Positions 23,128 to 35,838 are shown, counted from the stretch's first letter. The stretch: DNA of 64,000 nucleotides from Cinnamomum chago (GCA_038049695.1 CP142461.1:33549001-33613000), one strand, 5' to 3'. A program made the numbers and translations. The notes: generated by a model not told the origin, from the letters alone.

Positions 23128-25900
23128 AAAATGTATAATGTCTCGACTCTTAATAGCGTGATTAATATTAATTAATTATATTTAGTTAATTAAATGGGAT
23201 TAGAGGTTAAACGAGTATAGTTTACTGTTAGTGTTGTGCGTGCGAAGTTTCATCGTGTTCCAAGTGCATTTGGTCATAGTAGGGGGTAGTTTGCAATTTT
23301 AGGAAGTTTTGAGGGGTTTTCTATAATCTCCAATTTTCATGATTTTGGACTCATCGGGTAAATAACCTAATTTCTCAAAAATTCTCCCTCAGTCGTTTTT
23401 CAATCTAACACTCCAAAACCCATCAAAATCCTAATTTTAGAAACCTGAGGACTAAACTGAAATTTTATAAAATTTTCCCACCATTCTTAAACAACGTGGC
23501 CCTTTATTTGAATTCACTTTTGCTCTCATTCTCTCTCCCCGTTTCTCTTTTCTTTCTCTTCTCCCGTTCACTTTATAAGAAAACCTAGAGGACCAATCTC
23601 AAATCATCAACTCCGTCATTTTCCTCAAGCTCCTCCAAGTGCATTCATAGCTCATACCCTTTTCAAGCTCTTCCTCCATTGCTTCATACCCTAGGTAAGT
23701 GTATTTCCTTGTAATAGCTAGGGTTCATTCTTAATATGTTTGGAAATGAGATAGGTTAGCTCCTTAGCTTCCTTTCTTATGTTTTGTATAAGAATTTTGG
23801 GTTTGAGTGTGGATTTCAAATAGATTAGGTTGTTAGGGCTTTGTTGAGCTATGGTTTGCTTCTTTGACTGCTTCTCTAATCAAGGCAAGTAAATATGTGT
23901 GGAATTCTACTGATATATATGTTTAATGTTTGATTCTAGCATTGGTTTTCTGTTAGTTACCTTGTTAAGCTCATTCTCTTAAATTATGGAGAACAACATG
24001 TTTAATGTTGATCTCATTGAATGGGGTTGGAAGGAGGCTGGTTTATGTTAAATGGAGAGGGCTAGGCCCTATGGAACTGAGCTACAAAAGTGGATTTCTA
24101 AAGGGAGATTGAAAGCCCCAGATTTTGGAACTTAGAAAGCTTCAAAAATATATTTCTTGGAGCTTATGGCTAGTCGTAAGACTCCTATAGCTAGCCGTAA
24201 ACCCAGGTTTCAGTTCTGTTTGGGCACCCTGTGACTACCAAGATCACCCTGATTGACACGCCGATCTACGGTTAGCTCACGACTAGCCTTGGTCAACCGT
24301 AAAGTAAGTTCACCGCTAGCCGTGAGACCCCTAGTTGTACTACGGTTGGTTCTAGAAGCGGAATTTTGGGCTCTTTTGTACTACGACTAACCGTAGGGGC
24401 CCCACGGATGACTGTAGGGACCTTGTTTCATTTTGAAAGGGGAGCTTTAACTTGCGTCTTTTGGACTTAGTTTGGGGACCCTTGGCACTATATAATGAGG
24501 AACAAATGGGAGACCATTATTGGGGTGGGGGCGTTTGAGCTAACATGCCCTTATGGATTCTCCAGATAACGTACGAATTACAAACCAAGTTTGAGTAAGG
24601 TGATGTGATGTCAATTGCCATTGGATGCACCAAGGTTTTGTGATGAGGACATCGGTGACCTCATTATCCCCTAGGGCTAGGACTAAATGGTGATGGGTCG
24701 TATGAAGAGGGCAATCATTGACTTAGGATTGGATTGCAATTCTACTTGACTATTGCATAATTGGAATTGAATTGCATACTTAGGTATTGATGTCCACATA
24801 CAATGAACATGTTCTTTAGCTTTGTAATTGTATCGTTGAGATCACATTTAGAACGGGATTTAGGATGCCCTTTATACTTCGTATCTTTGTTTGGAATTGA
24901 CCGGTGTATTGAGGCTAAGGTGACTTTGATTGTAAAGGCTTTGGGAGGACTACTAGCATTGTTTGGACTCCAAAAGATTGATTGAGAGAGAGTAGTTCCT
25001 CTTTCGTTTGACAAATCTTGTTCACGCAACATAAGCCTAGCCCCTCACTGATTATATTGATAGGATTCTTTGAGTTAGGCACCACTGAGCTGTTAACGTT
25101 TAACACAATTAGGGCACCTCTATGATAGGACCATTGTTTTGTGACTATAAATCAATTTTGAGATGGATGCACAACATTGAGTACCCGCAAAAGAAGAGGT
25201 TTTGATTGTTTACCACCTTGGGTACCATATTGACGGGGCTATTCTCCCGTGTGTATTCTTTACTACAACTTGGTACGAGTAGGGAGAGTAGTGATAATAT
25301 CTCATGGTGATTAGCCAATGTGGACCGCCTATTTGTTAGGATGTTATTGTTTAGAATACTGTCTTATCTGATTCAATGTCTATCAAGATTCATGAATCTC
25401 TACTTAGTATATCTATCATTGGAATTCAATGTGATCACATCATCTTTACTTTCATTTGATACTGCATATCTATTGTTATTAATGTATATCCACCTTTCGG
25501 TTATTCGTGGTCTGATGATACTACTCTTGGTGCATAGGTACCAAGCCCACCGATCTCGAGGAAAAGACGAAGACATTTCAGGATGATCAATCAATGACGT
25601 CAATGAGTGGTGTGCGGACGACCACCACACCCGCACCCAAGCGCCTTCACGATCTTACATAGATTGGATTTTCTTTTTGTTTATCATTTTGTTAGCTTAG
25701 GTCTTTCTTAGAGGCCATGTAATTAAACTACTTTTGTTATATTTTGTTAACTTTACTTTTAGCAATTGAAAGCTATGCTTGCTCTTAAATGCCCAACATT
25801 GTTATCATCAGTTAGCCATGACGCTTCCACAATTTTGTCGGTGGACCAAGGAGATGTTATACCTCACCGTGGCCTTAGATCCTTAGAAATTGTTGGGTTA
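23128..25900 (+). repeat. LTR-like non-coding retroelement sequence, copy 1 (limits uncertain)
   Basis: Starts near TGTCTCGACTCTTAATAGC. It contains a promoter-like CACTTTATAAGAAAACC near 23570 and a pyrimidine-rich stretch ending in CCCTAGGTAAGTG, which resembles a leader with a splice donor. Between 24165 and 24420 the motif CTAGCCGTA and its complement recur about eight times. The same motif and overall layout appear in the sequence at 27960-30446. No coding domain is present. The best reading is a solo LTR or LTR fragment of a long-LTR Gypsy element (Tekay/Del-like), an inference only. Confidence 0.4.
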
Positions 25901-26992
25901 TGTTTTGTATTTTGGGTTTACCGGAGTGGTTTATTGGGTTAGCTGATGACCAGGTTTAGGGTCAAGGGTATTTTGGTCATTGTACCTGGGCTTTCTAAGG
26001 TCCGTTTGTTTGCCATAGGATATAATAGAAGCGGAGTAAAAAAGGTTGCCACGGTTGAAATTTTTACCAAAAAGTGTGTTTGGATTTTGGATGGAGCACG
26101 GGGGCAAGTGAAATAAAGCTATCAGGTGACGTGACCCCCCTTTTCACTCTACTCAACCCTTCGAAATCTCATTCCAACCAACCTGAATAACTTGCTTACT
26201 TTACCCCACCTTTCTTTCCTATGAAAGTTGCTACCCCTCACTTTTATCTTACTTTATTCCAACAAATCAAACACGTGTAAAGTAACTCACTACTCATTTT
26301 ATTTCAACCCACTCCTCTTTAATTGTATTCCTAATGTGATACTTACTCTACTCTTACTCTATCCCTCTTGGAAATAAACAGATCCTGGGATTAAGAGAAG
26401 AGAGTCAAGATGTGAATCGATGCTCTCTTGCTATCAACGTAGGCAGTTTTGTCGAGCCACGTAAAATCCACATCTCTTTCTCTTGTGTGACATGATTTAT
26501 CAATAGCAAGTTTCGCGCTTCCGCATGCACGCGCATATCAGAAACTATGATTGGGCCGACAGTTGTGTAATTTATTAAGAAATGACCCCTAATCTCACAC
26601 AAAACCCCATGGTTAGGAAATGGAGGCATGACAAAAGGTGAAGTATGAGACATGATACTGCATGATAAGTTGCTTATTTTGAAGCACCCGAGTATCCCAA
26701 GTTATTAATAAGATAGTTCGTTGCCATTCGCCACTGTTATTCATTATCATTTCTGATCCAGGTTCAAATAAAATAAACAAATTGCATTTCAATTAGCATT
26801 AGATACATAGAAAGCACCAATATTCTAATTGCAATTAAGACCCTAAAAGCATACAAAGTCCAATACAATGGATAATACCGAGCTGAAATCAACATCACAA
26901 AAGGAAATTAAAAAGAAAAAAAGAAAGAAGCATACAAAAGCCACATATATACGAACAGAAAGCAAATGCAACAAATCCAAGCAAAAACCAAC
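25901..26992. other. Intergenic stretch downstream of NdhS
   Basis: No gene is supported. This stretch holds the presumed 3' UTR and flank of the minus-strand NdhS gene. A frame at 26405-26653 (minus) has no recognisable domain. No clear minus-strand AATAAA was found close to the stop codon. Confidence 0.5.
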
Positions 26993-27706
26993 TCACTTTT
27001 CGAATAGAGGCTCGAGGGATGCAGATTTAGGATTCACCATTGGAGGTCCCTTCTCCCTCCGCTCCAGCTCACTGAGATTAAACGTGATAAGCTTATCCCA
27101 GTTCCCCCCTTCAAACAAAACCCCAGCCTTCCCATCAGTGATTCTCTGAATTATCCCACAATACATGTGAAATGGGTGATCCGGGTTCTTCACAATAACT
27201 ATCATTCCAGGCATCAAAAGGGGCAATTCGGGCGGTTTTGGCTTCGATCTCGAGAAATCAACAACCCCCATTTCTCCACTTGAATCGGAAACCAATTTTT
27301 TGGGAGGTGGGTTTTCTTGGATGAACTTCTCCAACCCTTTCTCACCACCAGGGAAGCCCCCAGTAAGACCCAGGAGCTCTTTCTCAAAAGCATCTTCACT
27401 GATGGAAGGAGAAGGAGGACTAGAAGATGAAAAAGAAGTACCTGGGCTTTGCTCCTCTGAAGTGGGATTTGATGGGTAGTTAATGGCTCTCTGTAGCTCC
27501 TTTTCAAGGCCTTCTTCTCCTCTGCAGAGGCCTCTACCTCCCAGGAGTTCAAAAAGATTGAATTTTGCAGAGGGTTTGAGGGAATTGGTGGGCTTTCTGT
27601 GAAGGGTTGAGGGGGAATTGCAGAGATGGGAAGGTGGGCAGGTTCCAAGGAAGGGTGTTTTGTGGAAGGAGAGGCTTTGAAGGCTTGGGGAGATGAAGGA
27701 AGCCAT
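26993..27706 (-). CDS. ndhS: NAD(P)H-quinone oxidoreductase subunit S, chloroplastic
   Basis: A single exon encodes 237 residues from the second in-frame Met (27706); an earlier Met at 27730 would add eight. I prefer 27706 because MASFISPSLQSLSFHK is a typical chloroplast transit-peptide start. The C-terminal third is an SH3-like beta barrel: LPLLMPGMIVIVKNPDHPF, then MYCGIIQRITDGKAGVLFEG and NWDKLITFNLSELE. This is the layout of NdhS/CRR31, the subunit that docks ferredoxin on the thylakoid NDH complex and supports cyclic electron flow around photosystem I. The middle carries two acidic repeats (GEEGLEKELQRA and GGEKGLEKFIQE). Length and single-exon structure agree with the Arabidopsis gene as remembered. 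The frame is intact. Neighbours are transposon-derived and unrelated. Confidence 0.92.
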   Translation of the reverse strand: MASFISPSLQSLSFHKTPFLGTCPPSHLCNSPSTLHRKPTNSLKPSAKFNLFELLGGRGLCRGEEGLEKELQRAINYPSNPTSEEQSPGTSFSSSSPPSPSISEDAFEKELLGLTGGFPGGEKGLEKFIQENPPPKKLVSDSSGEMGVVDFSRSKPKPPELPLLMPGMIVIVKNPDHPFHMYCGIIQRITDGKAGVLFEGGNWDKLITFNLSELERREKGPPMVNPKSASLEPLFEK

Positions 27707-27800
27707 TGGATTTGCAGAGGAAGAGATCATAAATGGCTATTCCATTCATCTGAGAGAGTTTGTAGGAAAAAAAGAGCTGCATCATCTACTCGAATACAAC

Positions 27801-27806
27801 ACGTGG
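27801..27806 (-). promoter_or_regulatory. G-box (CACGTG) upstream of ndhS
   Basis: The palindromic CACGTG in the context GCCACGTGTTG lies 95 bp upstream of the preferred ATG. G-boxes bind bZIP and bHLH factors, including HY5 and PIFs, and are common in promoters of nuclear photosynthesis genes. Whether it lies in the promoter or the 5' UTR is not known, because the transcription start is not visible. Confidence 0.5.
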
Positions 27807-27959
27807 CATCTTAAGATGGGCTTTGTGCCACCTCATTTCAAGGAAACGTTATCAGCCACTTGAATTGGATCTTAAACCAGCGACCAACTTTCAGACTCTG
27901 TGGACTCCGATGGTTTCTGGAATTTCGTTCGATTGCAGCCCCCCGTCTTCCTTCCATAA

Positions 27960-30446
27960 TCATTTTTGTTTTGAGTTGTTTTTTTAAGATAAGATGAGAT
28001 TGACTCTATTGATAAGATAAAAATTGATACATGAGACTCTTAGTTTTAATTGAATGTTTATTATTTAAGTTATTTTAATTAGTAATTAATTAATTAGTTT
28101 TGCGTGTTAATTAGATTTATAATAGAATAGATTTGGTAGGTTTTGGATGTAAAAGAATCTATTTGTAGTTTTGAGGAAAGGTTAGGGGGTTATTCATAAA
28201 TATTAAATTTTTTTTAGTTTTTTGAATTCGTTGGATAAAGGACATTATTCTGAGTAACTTTTGTTCTTCGAGTTTGTTGATTAAGTATCTTAATTGACTT
28301 GAAATTTCACATTTTTCATAAATGAGGGTTATTTTGTAATTTTTAAATATCTGTACTCAACCTTTTAATTCTAGAGATTTCTCCATCTCTCTTTGTTCTT
28401 ATTTTTCCATTTCTCTTGTTCTTTGTCAGCAAGTTTCGGCTTCTCTTCTCCTTCTCTTCTATTCCAATCAGCTAGATTTTAATCATCATCTTCACTATAT
28501 CCATCATCATTTTCATCTTCTTCTCATTCTTCAAGTCCGCCTTTCTTCTTATCCTTGGCTACCGTGGTTCAAAGGTTTTCAAAGAAATTTGTTAGAACCA
28601 AACAAGGCAAGTCATGATATTTCATGTATGTTTACTCTTTTGAATATTCGTTCATATTGATGTTAGATTCTCAGTTTGAGCTCATTATGTATGTTTCTTT
28701 TGAAAACTAAGCTCTGAATTGCATTGATTTTAATGAAATTAAATTATAGCTATAAGAACTATAATTGATGACTTTGGATACCCAAATAAGAGGTATGCAT
28801 GTGTAGATATATGCTTCAAAATATGTGACTGAATGGAACTCTACAGAAACAAAAATAGAATCAAGCCAACTTTATTTTCAAAAGTTCTGAAGCTTACGAT
28901 TAACCATAACTCCGAAAAAAGCTAGCCGTAAATACACATTGGGTAGATTTTTCAAAAGATATATTTTCAAGATTTTTGAACTACGGTAACCTTATAACTA
29001 GCTATAGGTCATCCTACGGCTAACCATACGGCCAAACGCAGAACACCTGATTTCCAACATCTGACTCGAATTTGTACCCTTTGACTTTTAACCAATCTTA
29101 ACTCATTGTGAGACTATAATGGGTGATGTTTTAAGCTGACATTCACTTATAGATTTCCTTAAAACTCATGTACAACAATGCTAAGTCAAAGATTATTTTG
29201 GAGTTCTCGTCATCAAATTAACCTTTGTAATGTCAATAATGGAACCTTAAAGCTACACAATATTGATTAGTGAACTTTGAAAATGGTATTTGCAGTGTTT
29301 TAATTGATTGTCATTGATCATGCATTGTTAATGCCTCTATGTGTATGCACATAGTTAGTACATGCTTTTCTATGTCCTATTTATTTGTTATATGCATCAT
29401 GTTTCTCTACTTGGTTTATTAAGATATATAAATTACTCATTAATCACATGATAGTTTAAGTCTGTTTTTTAGTAGTTACCTATTACCCATATTAGAAATA
29501 TGTAAGATGGTAGTATCATGTAAATGATTTTTGAGTCGGCATTAGCTTCGGCCCTACTATAGTCAGACGCAGCAAGGTATGGACTGTAATTATTTATTTT
29601 GGTCGACTGTAACATAGTCTCTATGTGGGAGTGGCTCTGTCATCTAGGTACATCCTGTTATCTTTATAGTGGTCACGCTATGATATTAAATCCCCTCGTG
29701 GAATCCTCAGTACCAATGCTTTGTTTATTATTATAAATGCGTGCTTTCGTTACGTACGGTTACAACTATCCTAAGAGAATTTAGATTATGGAGATGATGT
29801 CAATTTGCTATAATTAATTATAGATATGTTTTTATTTGATTCTTACATGTTTTATACATTCATGCATGCTTAGTTATAGAATTTTTTGTCTTCTTATGAT
29901 CACATGTCTTTATTCACAATTGACAACTCATATTTATGTTCATTATATTTGTTTGCTTGCTCAATTGTCTGATGATGTACCTTTGACATTACAGGTGACG
30001 GCACCCTTGCCTCTTCCCACGAGACTAAGGAGGTTGAGAATACTCCTAGATGTTGAGTGACTGGACTCTTAACAATGTTTTTATAGATATCTAGTTACAT
30101 GAGATTGTCACCAGGGATAATTTTGGTTGGTGGATGTATTGACCTTCACTGGTTTTTATGTGGGAGATTTTATGGTGGATGGTGATGAGTGTTAAATATT
30201 GTATATTTTACCTCTCATTAGTTCGAATTTTATCGGCATTTTATATGCATATCATTTGCTTTACACGGAGATTTTATCATTTTATCTCATTAACGGATTA
30301 TCGGATTATCATGCATAAATCCAATTATTTATAATGCATTTTTGTGTAATTTCTCTTGTGTAGGTGGACCCCGCGACTACCACAACCTTCCGGCTAGTAT
30401 CCTAAGGCATCAAGAAGAGATTTCAATAAAGAATTTACATGAAGAA
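27960..30446 (+). repeat. LTR-like host sequence, copy 2, left of the Copia insertion
   Basis: AT-rich non-coding sequence with the same layout as 23128-25900: an early pyrimidine-rich block (about 28380-28550), then CTAGCCGTA and complementary motifs (28896-29040: GCTAGCCGTAAA, CCTACGGCTAACC), then a GTAGGTGGACC block near 30362. It continues without a break after the Copia element at 37190, as shown by the duplicated 232 bp. The combined sequence ends near 40010 with a CCGTGGGATCGATAATTCGG block, like LTR 3' regions of Ty3/Gypsy elements. The family is not established. Confidence 0.45.
30215..30446 (+). repeat. Left copy of the 232-bp flanking duplication
   Basis: Begins TCATTAGTTCGAATTTTATC and ends TTTACATGAAGAA, immediately before the first base of the Copia 5' LTR. 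The right copy is at 36958-37189, also 232 bp. Two substitutions were seen between them (CGGC/CAGC near 30234, CTAGTATCC/CTAGTGTCC near 30400). It behaves like a giant target-site duplication. Confidence 0.93.
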
Positions 30447-30901
30447 TGTTGGAAAAATTCCATCATGTGGGGCCACACATGTAACTATTTAATGTATTAT
30501 GCTATCTTTGGTTAAGCCTATATTAAAGTGATCTAATTAAGAATTAAAGTTCTGAGGCTTAAGGGTATAATTGTCATGGGATTAATGTGTAGATACCAGA
30601 ATGTTATTTCTAATTTGATGAGGGGCCAAATTAGAAATAGCAAACTTATGATATCTTATATATTAGGGTTATGGTCCCCAATTCATATGGTGAATACCTA
30701 TTCTCTCTGGCATCCCTTCATCAGAAGAATCAAAAAGGTTTCTCTGGGTAGCCATATTGGATTGGAAGATCATCAACCTGCGAACAAGTTCATTCAATGG
30801 ATTCAGGTATGTTTTTCCGCTTTACTTCTCTCAATGATTTGACATGGAGGATCTTGGTTTATTAGGGTTTCCTAGATCAATCTAGATTATTGTTTCCAAC
30901 A
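30447..30901 (+). repeat. 5' LTR of the Copia element
   Basis: Starts TGTTGGAAAAATTCC, ends GATTATTGTTTCCAACA; TGTTGG/CCAACA are the terminal inverted bases. Both LTRs are 455 bp long. An 88-codon frame inside (30576-30842) is repeated in the 3' LTR and is a by-product. Confidence 0.93.
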
Positions 30902-30903
30902 AT

Positions 30904-30915
30904 TGGTATCAGAGC
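30904..30915 (+). other. Primer binding site (initiator tRNA-Met type)
   Basis: TGGTATCAGAGC, two bases after the LTR, is the standard plant Copia primer site complementary to the 3' end of initiator methionine tRNA. A second copy of site plus leader follows the 3' LTR at 36726. Confidence 0.9.
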
Positions 30916-32420
30916 ATCTCCATGTTAAGCCATTGGGAATCCAGATATAAATCAATCTGTTGATATTTTATTTTTTCGTTGCAATTTGTTCTTGGTGTAT
31001 GGTTTCTTCCACACTCAATTTGATGTTCATGTAATGGGTCTGGACGATAATCTATTCGGGTATGGTATGGTGAATGGCTGTCACGACTGGTCTCATCACA
31101 TTCTGTTTCTTCTCCGTGTACCGTGATAAGAAAGACCTAGTCAGGGGAATGCCATTCCAAAGCTTTGTTTACCATACAAGTTTTATTAGTTTGCACAAAT
31201 TGATGCTTACGGTTGTGGGCCACATATCGGATCTGCATCACTTGGCTCTTTGGTGGTAACCCCTTATTGGTTCTTTTTGTCTCTGTTTCTCTGTTTCATG
31301 ACATTATCACTGATGTCACATGAAGACTTTAGAGGAAAGTCTGTTCTTTTCTCATACCTCTGCTATGGTCAAAGGTTACTGCCTTTTATCCTTGGTTTGA
31401 TAGATGTCAAATATTTCACTCCACTGTCAAAATATATTGATCCTCTGATTGGGTGAATTTATTTATGGTGACATGGGAGGTTTTGATCCATAAAACTTAG
31501 AAATCAAATATGATTTTAGGAGACCCACTCTATAAACCTACAGGCTCTTTGGTTTGGAGAATTCGTGGTACTGTTTCTTGATTTTTGTAGTTTAAGTCAT
31601 TGCTTTTATTTTTGAAACTTAAGTTGTTTGGTGGGTTTCTCTCTGAACATAAAAAGAGTCTCGTTTTGTTCTCATTAAAGGTGAGAAGAAGCTCTTTTGT
31701 TCTCATTAAAGGTTATTTGGTCCTCTTCTGCTATGAGTTTAGATTCAGAACGCTTTTGGTGGAAGAAGATGTTGGGTCTTTTGGTGGTCCGCGGGTGCAC
31801 ACTTTATGGTGGTCCGTGGGAGCACACTTTATGGTGGTCCAAGGGTTTTTAAAAAAAAAAAAAAAAAAAGAATTTATTTATGGTGACATGTGAAGACAAC
31901 TAATTGGTTTTCTTCAAACAACAATTCAAATATTTTATGGTATATCTTTTATGGTTAAATTACATAGTCCATTATTCTAAATGGACTAATTGAAACAAGA
32001 TGTAACCAAAGTGACCTCTCTTGTGTAGATTATTCATGAGGAATATTGGATGTTTGTGTGTGTGTAAATTCATGTGGGTTTTAGTCAGCCCAAAGGAAGG
32101 TTAATACTTGGCCGAATTGCATACACACCTGTGGTGGTAAACGTGTGTCGATTATAAGGTTTTTTTACATGTGAATAATAAGTCGATCCAAAGAAAGATT
32201 TATTATTTGACATGAATTATTGTCAGTGTTTGATCACTACAACAAGATGACCATTTACAATTTATATTACTGTCCAAAGACTTGATATTAATGTTGTGCT
32301 AGGTACCTTGACACGAGACTTACCATTATTTGAATTTGTTACTTCTGTATTTGGTTAATAATATGAGCATGTTTGTCTGTTTGTTTTTTGTTCTCTTTAC
32401 AGCTAGTGTTTCTACTATAT
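30916..32420 (+). other. Long untranslated leader of the Copia element
   Basis: About 1.5 kb without a coding domain. It contains a duplicated block with TTTTGTTCTCATTAAAGGT (near 31660 and 31693), a triple ATGGTGGTCC / GCACACTTT repeat (31785-31846) and a 19-bp poly-A run (about 31850-31869). Small frames here (31074-31259, 31250-31456, 31600-31893) have no recognised domain. Confidence 0.6.
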
Positions 32421-32595
32421 CTGCTAATATCAACTCTATACCTGTACTTAATGGGACCAACTTTAAGGATTGGAAAGAGAACATAGAAATTGTTCTCGGC
32501 TACGGATTGAGCAACCCGCTTCTCTTACAGATGCAAGTTCTCCTGATGACAAGAAGAACTTTGAGAAGTGGAATCGCTCAAATCGCATGAGTCTT
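32420..32595 (+). pseudogene. Copia gag remnant
   Basis: One frame reads [20 protein letters not shown], the typical start of a Copia gag of the UBN2 type. A frameshift near 32500 moves the continuation ([19 protein letters not shown], then [12 protein letters not shown]) into the next frame. The remaining capsid and the zinc knuckle are absent: at about 32590 the sequence jumps to the region just before protease. No functional capsid can be made. Confidence 0.8.
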
Positions 32596-35500
32596 GCTTT
32601 GGTCTGTTCTGAGGTAAATTTAGCTTCAGTACCTAAAAACACGTGGTGGTTGGATTCTGGTGCTACTACTCACATCAGTGTTTCTATGCAAGGTTGCCTG
32701 AGCTACCGAAAGTCAAGTGATGTTGAAAGACACATCTTTGTGGGCGATGGAAAGTCGGTAGAAGTAGAGGCAATATGGCATTTTAGGTTGTTATTAAAAA
32801 CTGGTTATTATTTGGATTTATTAGATACTTTTATTGTACCGTCTTTTAGACGGAATTTGGTTTCAATTTCTTTATTGGACAAGTTTGGTTATTTTTGTTC
32901 ATTTGGAAACAATCAATTCAGTTTATCTATAAATTCAAATGTCGTTGGAACTGGTTCTCTATGTGTATATGACAACTTATATTTGCTTGATACAGTTGTT
33001 TCTTATAATGAATCCTTGCATGTGGAATCACGAGGTACTAAACGCAAACGTAGTAAAGAAAATTCGGCTACATTATGGCACAAACGCTTAGGTCACATCT
33101 CTAAGTCCAGAGTTGAGCGACTTGTGTCTGATGGCATTTTAGATTCCCTTGACTTTACAGACTTTGATGTTTGTATTGCTTGTATCAAGGGAAAACAGAC
33201 CAAAATGAAGAAATTAGGTGCCAATAGAACTTCAGACGTCTTAGAATTGATACACACAGATATCTGTGGACCATTCCCTACGGCTTCCTGGAATGGCCAA
33301 CAATATTTCATATCATTCATAGACGATTACTCTCGCTATGGGTACCTATTTCTCATTCATGAGAAATCACAGTCTTTGGACGTGTTCAAAACATTTAAAG
33401 CTGAAGTTGAGAACCAACTCAACAAAAGAATAAAGAGTGTCAAGTCTGACCGTGGTGGTGAATACTACGGCGGATATGACGGTTCAGGTGAACAACGTCC
33501 AGGACCGTTTGCTAAATTCCTAGAGGAATGTGGAATCGTCCCACAGTACACCATGCCAGGGTCACCTAGCATGAATGGTGTAGCTGAAAGACGAAACCAG
33601 ACTCTTAAGGATATGGTAAGGAGTATGATTAGTCATTCCACTTTACCAGAGTCACTCTGGGGAGAAGCACTCAAAACAACAGCTTATATTCTGAATAGAG
33701 TGCCAACTAAAGCAGCTGCAAAAACACCTTATGAGCTTTGGACAGGCAGAAAGCCTAGTCTAAAACATTTTCACATTTGGGGATGTCCAGCTGAGGCAAG
33801 GCCTTACAGGCCACATGAAAAGAAATTGGACTCCAAAACTGTGAGCAGCTACTTCATTGGTTACTCTGAACGATCAAGGGGCTATAAGTTTTATGATCCC
33901 ACACTTAGGTCAATTTTTGAGACGGGAACTGCAACATTTTTTGAGGATGTTGAGTTTGGGGGGAGAAATAAGGTTAGAGACATTGTATTTGAGGAAGAAT
34001 CGGTTACGATTCCCACTATTACTTTTGACAATGTGCAAGTTTCTATACCTGTCATTGATCAAGAAGCGAATCCGGATCCGGATCCTCAACAAGATAATGT
34101 TGATCAACCCCCCATTCAAGATGAGGAACAAACTCAACAACCTCAAGAACCAGTGCCATTAAGGCGATCCACTAGAGAAAGGAGAAATGTTATTCCGGAC
34201 GATTTTTTCGTATTTCTCCAAGAACATGAGGAAGAAATTGGAATGGTGGAAAATGATCCAATCAACTTCCATCAAGCCATGCAAAGTTCTAACTCTCAAA
34301 AGTGGATTGATGCCATGAATGAGGAGTATAAGTCTATGTAAGACAATAAGGTTTGGGAACTTGTCCCATTACCAGAAGGTGCGAAGCCCATTGGTTGCAA
34401 ATGGATTTTTAAAACCAAAAGGGATTCAAATGGTAATGTGGAGATGTATAAGGCTCATCTTGTAGCTAAAGGCTTTACCCAAAAGGAAGGAATTGACTTT
34501 AAAGAGACTTTCTCTCCGGTTTCATCGAAAGACTCTTTTAGGACAATCATGGCACTAGTTGCACATTTTGATCTTGAACTTCGTCAAATGGATGTCAAAA
34601 CAACATTTCTCAATGGTGCCATTGACGAAACAATTTATATGGTGCAGCCAGAAAACTTTGAGTCGGGAGACCCAAAGAATATGGTCTGTAAATTGACAAA
34701 ATCCATCTATGGACTCAAGCAAGCTTCTCGTCAGTGGTATCACAAGTTTCATCAAGTGATTATCTCGTTTGGTTTTGAGACAAACGCTGTTGATAATTGT
34801 GTGTATCACAAATTCAGTGGGAATAAGCACATATTCCTGGTTTTGTATGTCGATGACATATTGCTTGCCACAAATGATATAAGCATGTTGCATGAAACCA
34901 AGAGATTTCTATCAAAGAATTTTGAGATGAAAGATCTTGGTGACGCATCTTTTGTATTAGGGATCCTGATACAACGAGATCGCTCTCGAGGTATTCTTGG
35001 ATTATCACAAAGAAGCTATATTGATAAAGTGCTCAAAAGGTTTGGCATGCAGGAAAGCAAACCAGGTGACACCCCTGTCTCTAAGGGAGACAAGTTCAGT
35101 CTCAATCAATGCCCTAAAATTAACCTTGAAGTTAAGGAAATGCAGAAGATTCCTTATGCATCAGCTGTAGGGAGTCTAATGTATGCTATAGTGTGTACGC
35201 GTCCGGATATTGCGTACATTGTTGGTATGTTAGGCAGATATTTAAGCAATCCAGGGATGGATCATTGGAAAGCAGCCAAGCGGGTTATGAGGTATTTACA
35301 GAGAACAAAAGATCATATGCTCACATATAGGAGATCGAATCAGTTGGAGATCATAGGGTATTCCGACTCCGATTATGCTGGATGCCAAGACAGTATGAAA
35401 TCCACATCAGGCTACATATACCTGTTAGCTGGTGGAGCTATTTCTTGGAGGAGTGTCAAACAGACACTCGTAACTGATTCCACCATGGCAGCAGAGTTTG

Positions 35501-35838
35501 TAGCATGCTATGAGGCATCCAACCATGGAATATGGCTGCGAAATTTTGTCACTAGGCTGCGAATTCTGGAAGGTATTGAAAGACCACTCAAACTATATTG
35601 TGACAATAAATCGGCAGTGCTATATTCTAACAACAACAGGAGCTCAATTAAGTCAAAGCATATTGCCATTAAGTTCTTAGTTGTAAAGGAGAGAATACAG
35701 GATGGACAGATATCCATAGAGCACATTGGGACAAACTCCATGATAACGGATCCGCTTACAAAGGGATTACCACCCAAGGTCTTTCATGAGCACACTGCTC
35801 ATATGGGTGTTATTTTGTGTGAGGATATCACATTCTAG
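32596..35838 (+). pseudogene. Copia pol: protease, integrase, reverse transcriptase, RNase H with one stop
   Basis: One frame is open from before protease to the final stop at 35838, except for TAA at 34339-34341. Protease: [12 protein letters not shown] (near 32645). Pre-integrase zinc region: [10 protein letters not shown] (near 33072). Integrase: [16 protein letters not shown] and NGVAERRNQ. Reverse transcriptase: KWIFKTKRDSNG, DVKTTFLNG and the catalytic YVDDILLA (near 34846). RNase H: YSDSDYAGC and the DNKSAVLYSNN region. The stop lies at the start of reverse transcriptase; the family usually has Gln there, so a single C-to-T change from CAA would explain it. The strand gives no other clear break. 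Confidence 0.9.

Noticed and set aside
32236-32260. CACTA terminus (CACTACAACAAG)
   Set aside because: Lies within the Copia leader, lacks the following A-run and subterminal repeats, and has no partner.
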